Positions 58,001-64,000 of a stretch of DNA of 64,000 nucleotides are shown here, piece after piece. The notes beneath the pieces were generated by a model, which ran no database searches, had not been told where the DNA came from, and saw only the letters and a program-made list of their open reading frames with translations. Source of the stretch: Chrysoperla carnea (lineage: Eukaryota; Arthropoda; Insecta; Neuroptera; Chrysopidae); the NCBI RefSeq assembly GCF_905475395.1, contig NC_058342.1, forward strand, positions 14,356,640 to 14,420,639. Direction: 5' to 3'. Positions within the stretch are counted from its first letter, which is position 1. Each line of letters begins with the position of its first letter. The translations under genes and the position numbers were made by a program.

Positions 58001-58671
58001 TCCTCAAAAAATTGCTTCAATCTCCTTAATTAAATCCTCAAAAATATTTAAAATTCGGTTAAATTGTCGATTTGAGTTTATAAAAGATGATAACTCTAAA
58101 TTCTAAATTTTCAAATCCGTTTAAGTTGAATATAATTTTTAGAATGATGTACCTAATGAATTAAGGGAATTATTTATCAATTCGTGCAATTATTAGTTGA
58201 AAATTTGATATGAAAATTAACCCTGAATCTAACCTGCTCCGATTTTAAGTAAATAGTCACCAAAATGCGAAAATAACATGTAGAAATGTTCAACTCACCT
58301 GTCTTGAATAAAACTTGCGTTAAAATTAACGATCGTGTTACCTTAATCTATTTTTGTTTTCAGATTAACACAGCTAGCAGTACCAATTTTATCAACAATA
58401 TTAATAACATAAACAGTTTTTTACCATACCCAGCTGTTCAAAATGTCCCTGGTCTGGGTTACCCCAACGGACAACCATCGATTTTTGCTAATGGTCCTCC
58501 GATTGGATACCCAAATCAAATTGTCAACTCTCAAAGTGCACCAGTTGAGGTAAAATTATATTTAAAAAAAGGATTGTGAGATGTCCAGTCTATTAATTAT
58601 AAAATTAATATTTATTTTTAACATTTTAGGTTAATTTCATTCCAAATCCTGGCTGTTATTCTGGTTGTTAA
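49062..58671 (+). CDS. Gene C: secreted Asn/Pro-rich protein, paralogue of A and B
   Basis: Exons are 49062-49127, 49203-49259, 58364-58549 and 58630-58671, all in phase 0 (CAG|GTTTGT, CAG|GTACGA, GAG|GTAAAA; acceptors AATATAG, TTTTCAG, ATTTTAG), giving 116 residues. MAVKSVSLFAAIIIAYLSFT is the bulk of the signal peptide. The mature start FPLRYLQDVG, with GFGFPFPYQ next, parallels YLRDN and the FPFG of gene A. Exon 3 has NFINNINNINSFLPYPAVQ, like IINNVNNVNGL and YPSVQQ of gene A, and ends YPNQIVNSQSAPVE. The last exon supplies VNFIPNPGCYSGC. Intron 1 separates the signal peptide (as in B), intron 2 is the shared one and intron 3 is unique. Intron 2 is 9.1 kb and filled with transposons, so an extra small exon inside it cannot be excluded. 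Function unknown. Confidence 0.75.
49378..49953 (-). mobile_element. INE-1-like element, full length, in intron 2 of gene C
   Basis: Starts ACAAGCGAAAACAAACAATT, has the hairpin, core GACGGACGGACGGACGG, and ends TATACATGGTATAAAAA. Confidence 0.85.
49954..50420. mobile_element. Palindromic element with CTCAGGGGCGTACC ends
   Basis: CTCTCAGGGGCGTACCTAAC (49963) and GTTAGGTACGCCCCTGAGAG (50343) are perfect reverse complements; GTCGA lies outside each. The interior holds the TTGATTGAATATGC/CATATCTCGG repeat seen at 6.96 and 10.8 kb, which therefore belongs to this family. Confidence 0.75.
50421..51600. other. Gene-free AT-rich part of gene C intron 2
   Basis: Degenerate AATAAATA-rich sequence; no exon or clear repeat. 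Confidence 0.45.
51605..52204 (+). mobile_element. INE-1-like element, full length
   Basis: Left hairpin TATACCATGTATATATG, core GTCTGTCCATCTGCCCGC, right end CAATTGTTTGTTTTCACTTG. A short insertion (TATCTTTCTTTACTTACGAG, 52097) interrupts the right half. Confidence 0.85.
52600..52918. mobile_element. Palindromic TTAA MITE, copy 2
   Basis: GGTAGTACTATCTGTAATAG start, CCGATAGTACTACT end, TTAA on both sides (52596-52599, 52919-52922). Very close to copy 1 throughout. Confidence 0.8.
52925..53650. other. Gene-free part of gene C intron 2
   Basis: No exon was recognised. TTTTTGACTTTTTAAGG (52380) and CCTTAAAAAGTCAAAA (53533), with GGTCGCAATT / AGATCGCAACTAA flanks, suggest the region 52.37-53.55 kb is the inside of another inverted-repeat element into which the TTAA MITE inserted. 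Confidence 0.4.
53654..54308 (-). mobile_element. INE-1-like element, full length, GCGCAA subfamily
   Basis: Starts ACAAGTGAAAACAAACAATT, has the internal TGCGCAAGTGTTGATGCGCA hairpin and the core (ACGG)n run, and ends TATACATGGTATAAC. Nearly identical to 20866-21480, so recently active. Confidence 0.9.
54388..54459 (+). tRNA. tRNA-like gene (anticodon position TGA), probably pseudo or SINE head
   Basis: The 72-nt segment folds as a cloverleaf: acceptor ACTCGAA/TTCGAGT (7 perfect pairs), D arm GCCT/GGGC, anticodon arm CTTGA/CCAAG with one mismatch, and T arm CCGGG/CCTGG with loop TTCGAGT. The B box GGTTCGAGTCC is perfect and the A box near consensus. TTTTTTT, a pol III stop, begins at 54462. 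Position 33 is A instead of the near-invariant T, so normal decoding (TGA would be serine, yet there is no long variable arm) is unlikely. It could be a decayed tRNA or a tRNA-derived SINE. Confidence 0.55.
54480..55195. other. Gene-free part of gene C intron 2
   Basis: AT-rich; no repeat or exon recognised apart from a small GC-richer block at 55020-55090. Confidence 0.4.
55200..56710 (-). mobile_element. Fold-back family Y, copy 2, split by a hAT element
   Basis: It matches 47640-48260 in inverted orientation (CATGCTTGAAACTCGACAAA, GAATTCAATGTCGGTATAAA, ACTATTCGGTTTACAA). The far end, GGCTAAATAGCTAGATTGGG, resumes after the hAT insertion at 55971-56666. Confidence 0.6.
55971..56666. mobile_element. 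hAT-type non-autonomous element, perfect 8-bp duplication
   Basis: The ends are CAGTGGCGGATTTAGGC and, inverted, CAGTGATGGATTTAGGC, flanked by GGCTAAAT (55963-55970 and 56667-56674). Subterminal GCCGCCCT blocks occur at both ends. The 80-codon frame inside (56206-56448) may be a scrap of transposase and is not called. Confidence 0.85.
56755..56930. repeat. Dispersed repeat related to 24960-25170
   Basis: Shares TTTAAAAAGTAAGCATATTT, AAGCGGCTTATAG and TTTAATCGTAGAAAA with the copy in intron 1 of gene B. Confidence 0.45.
56935..57520. mobile_element. Inverted-repeat element in intron 2 of gene C
   Basis: ATGTAATCTGCATTTCGG (56967) faces CCAAAATGCAGATTACAT (57472). AGTCATTCT, GTTCCAATGGTAACAAGTCA and ATGACTTGTGACCATGGGAA make the inner arms. 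Confidence 0.65.
57610..57925 (-). repeat. Inverted partner of 21990-22360
   Basis: GTTTGAGCAAGTGCGGTGAA, AATTTATCACAGATTCTG and ATACAAATTGCCTAGTTGAC are complements of the gene B flank. Confidence 0.7.
57930..58360. other. End of gene C intron 2
   Basis: Leads into the TTTTTGTTTTCAG acceptor at 58363. The ATG frame from 58286 runs across the acceptor and is not the real start. Confidence 0.5.
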
Positions 58672-58859
58672 CTTAAGGCCAAGGTCATACGGTCAATATT
58701 ATTGAACCAATATCGATATTGAGCAAGCTATTGATCGTCTGAGGAGTATATTTAAGAAATAATAGTGCTTGAAAAATATTGAAATCTATAAAACGTCCAG
58801 TTTACCTTCTTCTGATCTTCTGTTCTGCTAAATTTAAATACTAAATAAAAGATGCTGTT

Positions 58860-59360
58860 GCACAGCATACTTTTTGCAGAGGCTCTTTGTGCGAAACAGA
58901 TTATGTCTTCCCTATCTCTTGTATATTATACAAAGGTAAAGGTCTTTTAAACTTTGATGCTTATGCTACCGATTAGCCATAAAAAAGTACTTGTTACTAA
59001 AGCAGCGCCAAATAATTAATCTACGAATCATTAGAAATTTCCGAAATTTCTAATCATTTTAATAAGGTCCACAATTATTCTGAAATAAATCATGAATAAG
59101 TTTAATTTAAAATAAATTTAGAAAATCCGCCCTTTATTTCTCAATAACTTTGGAGCCAGTAAATACTTTTGCTGAATCGAAATTTAAATAAAAAAACCGG
59201 AAATACAAAATAATTTTTTTTCTTTTTTTTACAAAAAACTATTGGTGCCACATTTTTTATTTCTTAAATTTTATTACCTAACATTTTATTACCTTAAATT
59301 TTATTACCTATTCATGAATACAAAATTTAGCAAACCACATTAAATTATTTTGTGTTAAAA
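58860..59360 (-). repeat. Dispersed repeat R, inverted copy
   Basis: Complement of 45085-45660, starting CATACTTTTTGCAGAGGCTC and continuing through CAATAACTTTGGAGCCAGTA. The TTTTATTACCT(A/T) word is locally triplicated (59270-59310). Confidence 0.75.
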
Positions 59361-59491
59361 TTGTGGCTGGTTTTTTCCAAAAAATATTAGAATTAGTGCG
59401 GTAAAAATAAATGCAATCGATGCGATCAAGAGCCTTAGCATAGGACAAGGGCGCGCCATTATAATTATTATCATACATATTATACCTACTA

Positions 59492-59813
59492 CAGTAGAAT
59501 CTCGATAACTTAAACCTCGGTAACATAAAAACCTCTGTTACTTCAAAAAATACTATGTTCCCTTCCCATCAGAGCCCAGAACCTCTATAACTTAAAATAC
59601 GCAACCTCTATAACTTAAATAAATAATCTCTGTATAGGCCCTCAGTAACTACATAGAAACATGTACATACCTCTATATTAACTAGGGTACATAGAAACAT
59701 GTACATACCTCTATATTAACCTTTACCTAACATAGACCCTTGATAACTTAAAACCTCTATAACTTAAAATATTTTGTGTTTCCCTTGGACTTTAACTTAT
59801 CGAGGTTCTACTG
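59492..59813. mobile_element. pogo/Tigger-type MITE
   Basis: Ends CAGTAGAATCTCGATAACTT and TTATCGAGGTTCTACTG, with TA at 59490-59491 and 59814-59815. CTCTATAACTTAAAA repeats inside, and the 36-bp ACATAGAAACATGTACATAC unit is duplicated (59650 and 59692). Confidence 0.8.
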
Positions 59814-59849
59814 TATATACCTACAAATATAACATACAAGATGCTACAT

Positions 59850-60126
59850 CAGGCATGGGTAAACGTGGCTTAGAGAAGTCCCTCAGACTTCTGTATATAA
59901 AATACGAGTAAGACAGTGATAACCTAACCAGTGGCAACCCAAAATACGAGTAAGACAGAGAGACAACATTTTTTTTCTACCTATCTCAAGACTATAAGAG
60001 AAACTGAGATAGGTAGAAGACTCGTATACCCGTCTCGCTTCCATCTCTATGAGCAATGCGAACTTGGATAAAGAGACACACAATAAACAATGCTGACTTC
60101 GACGTAAAATAGCTCGCCCATGCCTG
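59850..60126. mobile_element. hAT-type MITE, perfect 8-bp duplication
   Basis: Ends CAGGCATGGGTAAACG and GCTCGCCCATGCCTG; TGCTACAT flanks both sides (59842-59849, 60127-60134). An internal hairpin pairs CTACCTATCTCA (59978) with TGAGATAGGTAG (60005), and AAAATACGAGTAAGACAG is repeated. Confidence 0.85.
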
Positions 60127-60134
60127 TGCTACAT

Positions 60135-60840
60135 TGACATTAATACAACAAATCATATACCAAAGTTTAGTGTCGGCTCAAAATGTAAGCTTTAATTTTG
60201 CTTATACGTTTATAATTTTATATTAAAAGTTATTTCAGAGTTCGGAGAATTCTCTATAGTATGCTTTTCTACAAATTATGACATTTATAATATTGTAACT
60301 TAATGAGCGCCTTTTACATGATTCTTTACTAACATTTTGTTTTACGTATAAAACATACTTTTTGTTTTGCGCCTCAATTTCTGTTACGCCGGTGGCGGGT
60401 GCCTCCTTTGCCACGCCCTAGTTACGGAACTGTTCAATATCAAAATCGATCAATATCGTTTGAGCTTTGAAGAGTACATTAAAACAATAACATATGGAAA
60501 AAATATTGAATAAAAGTGGAAGGATTTAATTTTTATTGGAAATCCTTCAATATATTTGGCGGATGTTTCATACTGTGGATGTTTCATACTGTTTTTTTAA
60601 CTATTAAAAAATATTAAAATTCTAATTAAAAATTAAAAATTCTAATTAAAAATATTATTCGTTAGTATCCGAAAGTATCCAATGTCACCATATTTTAAGT
60701 TAATAAAATAATATCGTTTCAATCAAAGAGTCTAAGTCAAACATAGAGAAGACGACTTCCATTACTGGAAATGTTAAAAAAGAGTGTACGAGTTTCAACG
60801 CCTTCTAGTGATTATGTTCAGTCATATACGCTCTTCACCT
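60135..60840. other. Gene-free stretch
   Basis: A GC-richer scrap (GCCGGTGGCGGGTGCCTCC, 60389) looks like a transposon end. ATTAAAAATTCTAATTAAAA is a short tandem near 60620. No gene. Confidence 0.4.
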
Positions 60841-60844
60841 CCAC

Positions 60845-61615
60845 CAATGGTGAATCCACCAATATGGCCATGATGGGCATGCCCATCACCTAAATAGACT
60901 TATGATTATGTAAAATTAAAAAAAAAAACAATGAATCACTTTAAATAGTTAGTCTATTGTTTCTAATTTCATACTGAACCAACCCCCATCTGGTAATTTT
61001 TGGAGGGAACATTTTTTGTTGTTGTTTAAAAACTCGTTTCAAAGCACGTAGAGTCCAAAAATCGAAAAAAAATTCTAGCGAAATCGAAAGAAGAGTACTT
61101 CTGGACATCAATTTACATACCAATATATTAAATTCCGTTATCAATGAACCAAATGTTGGTGTAGTACTTCAATATTGAAATCCAGGCACTGAAAAAAATG
61201 GTTCAGATGTACCGGCGATTCATTAATGATAGTGAATCTACTATTATGAATAAATACCAAATCTGGATATCCAAATGGAAAACAGAATATGAAAATAATT
61301 CCGCCATACCAGAGCCGGTAGCTCACCTCATTGAAGCTTGCGATCAAGATTTGTAGCGTAACTTTTCCAGCCAACGTAGCTATCGCAGAGAGTTTTCTAC
61401 ACTTCACGGGATAAAATCTTGGTTGCATGCCTCAATGGGACAAGAAAGATTATTCGGGCTTGCTTTTCTAATTATCTTTAAACCGATGATATTATCAACG
61501 CTTTCGCGAAAAAAAAACGAAAGCTTGAATTTTTTATTTAAGTAAAGAACCTAAATAAAATAATTTAATGTAAAATGTATACTGGCGTTAAATTTAATTT
61601 GAAGTTGTTAAAATT
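60845..61615 (+). pseudogene. hAT-family remnant, copy 2
   Basis: The terminus is CAATGGTGAATCCACC, a decayed CAGTGGCGAATCCACT. Coding scraps on the plus strand: IWISKWKTEYENNSAIPEPV, a TAG, then REFSTLHGIKSW and ASMGQERLFGLAF. It aligns to copy 1 (36600-37376) over its whole length, including GATGGGCATGCCCATC and the 3' tail TTTAATGTAAAATGTAT. Stops and frameshifts show it is dead. Confidence 0.7.
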
Positions 61616-61935
61616 TTATTAAAATTGGTACAGTAGTTTAGAGGCTAAATGTGACACTGTGACAATTTTGCTTTAATAATACTGTGAGGCTTGTTTGACT
61701 GATAAAAATTTTGAATATTTTCTAAATATCGACTGTAAAAATTGTTAATTTTGTTCCTATAAATTGCAAAATAATTATAATTCTATTACAATACATATTT
61801 TTTTTAATTGAAAACACCTATCCAATTTTTCCTTAACAAAACACGAAAAATTAAAAAATACATGTCCAATATTTAAAAAAACCAACTGAATTTTGTTTTT
61901 ACTTGACACCTTTATCTCGTTTCTAAATACATTCG
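61616..61935. other. Gene-free stretch
   Basis: Nothing recognised. Confidence 0.4.
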
Positions 61936-61937
61936 AA

Positions 61938-62495
61938 ACAAGTGAAAACAAACAATTGACTGAGTTAATTGTTGAAATACCATGCATAGTCAGCGTTGAT
62001 TTCTTTATCACATTACACATACAAACATGTGACACATACATAACTGATAATCCAGTATAGTACATATTATAAAATTTCCGCCTAATTGGCGCCCTCACGG
62101 GTAAACAGTGATGTTTACGAAAAAATGTTTCAAACCAAAGTTGTTTAATTTTTGATAAGGAACATTTTTCACACTTAAACTTTTGTTCTATCTCTAACGG
62201 TTTACAAGATGGGTCCTACGGACCCAAGACCCAATTGCCCTATGATGTTCATTTACGAACTTGACCTTACTTTTTACGTCCTGAGTACGCTGTAAAAATT
62301 TCAGCTCGATATCTTTTTTCGTTTTTGAGATATCGTGTCCACAGACGGACGGACGGGCAACCGGAAATGGACTAATTAGGTGATTTTATGAACTCCTATG
62401 AGAAAATTTTTTTCCTAGCATCTTTATTTTTAAGCGTTACAAACTTTGGACTAAACTTAATATACTATGTATATTTCATATATACATGGTATAAA
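61938..62495 (-). mobile_element. INE-1-like element, full length
   Basis: ACAAGTGAAAACAAACAATT start, hairpin, ACAGACGGACGGACGGGC core, TATACATGGTATAAAAA end. The flank to the right equals that at 24233. Confidence 0.9.
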
Positions 62496-62606
62496 AATAT
62501 CGGTATAGCGTATAGACAAGATTGGAAACATACTAAAATATAATTTTGCCTATACATAAATCAAAATGTATATTTTGAATTGAAATCTTTACAAATTTTA
62601 ATAACA

Positions 62607-63237
62607 AGCAAGTGAAAACAATCAATTGACTGAGTCAATTGTTGAAATACCATGTATAGATACAAAGCAAAAGTAGTTTATTTTTTTATAAGAAACATTT
62701 TTTACATTTAAACTTGTGTTCTATCTCTAACGGTTTACAATATTGATCCTACGAACCCAAGACCCAATTGACCTATGTTGCTCATTTACGAACTTGACCT
62801 CGTAAGTGAAATATTTTGGAGTTAAGGGGGGCTGTTATGACTAATTTGCAGTTCTTTACATGTTAATGTTATAGAAATGTCAAATTAAAATTATTGAAAA
62901 ACACGAATTAATTAAACTTAATGCATTAAAAATTGTGAAAATAAGAAATCAAATTGAACAAATATTATTTTTCAAATGTAAATTATCATAATTATTTATT
63001 TAAATTTGTGAGACAAGCATATAAAATTTTAAATGTAAGTCTTAAATGCAATCCATACAATTATATATGCATCCATACAATTCTATAATTAAAGTAGAGT
63101 ATCGTTACCATGGAAACAAAACTCACGCACGGAGCGAATACCAAAATTTAGTTCATAGCATCAATATTTTTAAGCGTTACAAACTTGGGACTACACTTAG
63201 TATTCTTTGGTAAATTTCATATACATGATATAATAAA
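62607..63237 (-). mobile_element. INE-1-like element with replaced centre, inserted in duplicated segment
   Basis: The right-end hairpin (CAATTGACTGAGTCAATTG, 62624) and the CTCTAACGG block are present up to 62808. The left-end part returns at 63140-63237 (AGCATCAATATTTTTAAGCG, TTCATATACATGATATAA). Between them is 330 bp of unrelated AT-rich sequence. The flanks join exactly as the uninterrupted segment at 24.3 kb. Confidence 0.75.
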
Positions 63238-63289
63238 CAGTTATGCAAGTATAATTGTTTTACAAAACAACAACTGGCTAAATATAAAG

Positions 63290-64000
63290 AAAAATTCACC
63301 TAGTAATCGATCTGTAATGAAGAGTTGATCTAGTTCAATTAATCCTTGCAAGTTGAGTATACAATAAAACTATTTAGGCTGAGTTTATTAATTTTTCTAG
63401 GCAACTTGTATTGCATGCTTGTTATTAATATAGTCTAGCTTTTATATTCATAAATAGTTTTCTGCAAATTTTGTAACATTTTTATCTCGCTCAACATACA
63501 CACCATGGAATTAATAAGCGAAATAATATAATATTTTTTAAATGATCGCCTAGGGTTTTCTTACAAGTTATTCTGTTAAAAAAAACTGTAATTTTTGAAT
63601 CTGACGTCAGTAGTCATTTTCGATAATTGCTTTTCATAAACAGTCAAATTTCAATTACTTATTCCAATTTTGTGTCACAGATCACAGATTTGTATCGCGA
63701 GCTACGATTTTCTAATTTTCGTTGCAATAAATCATTAAACAGGTTATGATTAAGAGATCATTTCAAGCTATTTTAAATGATGACTAATACTAATTTCTCA
63801 AATATCATCGACAATATGTAAATTTTGTATTCATAGGATCTTTAGCATAGAGATATGAAGATGTCAGTAAGTTCCCATGTATCCTTTTCTAATACATATA
63901 CTTAATACTTATACATATAGTACAGTCAATCTGGCATTTTGACTAGAAAAAATTTCAATGGTAAATCTAAGGTTATAGATCGTTAGGGGAGCATGTAAAT
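63290..64000. other. Gene-free stretch to window end
   Basis: No exon or repeat was recognised. A TGACGTCAG palindrome near 63602 is isolated. Confidence 0.4.

Noticed and set aside
58286-58579. Single-exon frame over exon 3 of gene C
   Set aside because: Its first part is intron before the TTTTGTTTTCAG acceptor, and its end runs past a GT donor.

Overview
The window is AT-rich eukaryotic nuclear DNA. Genes are small, intron-containing and sparse, with GT..AG introns, TATA boxes, AATAAA signals and a very heavy load of DNA transposons. The dominant repeat has the architecture of the Drosophila INE-1/DINE-1 Helitron-like family: a hairpin TATACC...GGTATAC end, an AAGTTTGTAACGC block, a GTCCGTCCGTC core and a 3' hairpin. 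Together with the other insect-type repeats and the kinds of protein present, this points to an insect, most likely a fly. The exact species cannot be read from the sequence.

Genes. Three paralogous genes encode small secreted Asn/Gly/Pro-rich proteins. Gene A is at 6407-7472 (-), gene B at 22518-28473 (-) and gene C at 49062-58671 (+). Each has a signal peptide, a Y-L-[RQ]-D motif at the start of the mature chain, a low-complexity middle and a shared tail of the form NQI-x-N-x-Q-x-APVE-[IV]-N. A phase-0 intron sits at the same place in all three, and each has a TATA box about 85-105 bp upstream of its ATG. I do not recognise the family; it is the best candidate here for something undescribed. 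Other coding sequence: a three-exon gene at 4991-15834 (+) with a DEK C-terminal-like helical domain, whose first intron contains all of gene A; an intact single-exon ORF at 37885-38334 (+) that is essentially one ATF7IP/Windei-type fibronectin III domain; a Kazal-like terminal exon at 16464-16592; and a possible terminal exon at 32205-32405. A tRNA-like gene lies at 54388-54459 inside the large intron of gene C.

Mobile DNA. At least twenty full or partial INE-1-like copies occur throughout. Others are one canonical TC...CTAG Helitron (23681-24209), three hAT-type non-autonomous elements with 8-bp target duplications, two decayed hAT transposase fragments in inverted orientation plus a third at 17.6 kb, a pogo-like element with TA duplications and a decayed transposase C-terminus (29330-30623), a pogo-type MITE, a pair of palindromic TTAA MITEs, several long fold-back elements and four tandem arrays. 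Many are nested (hAT in fold-back, MITE in Helitron, Helitron in a duplicated segment), so insertion order can be read.

Layout: 0-5 kb repeats; 5-17 kb DEK-like gene with gene A nested, then the Kazal-like exon; 17-22 kb repeats; 22.5-28.5 kb gene B; 29-37.4 kb transposon remains; 37.9 kb FN3 gene; 39-48.5 kb fold-back elements and arrays; 49-58.7 kb gene C; 59-64 kb MITEs, hAT remnant and Helitron-like copies.
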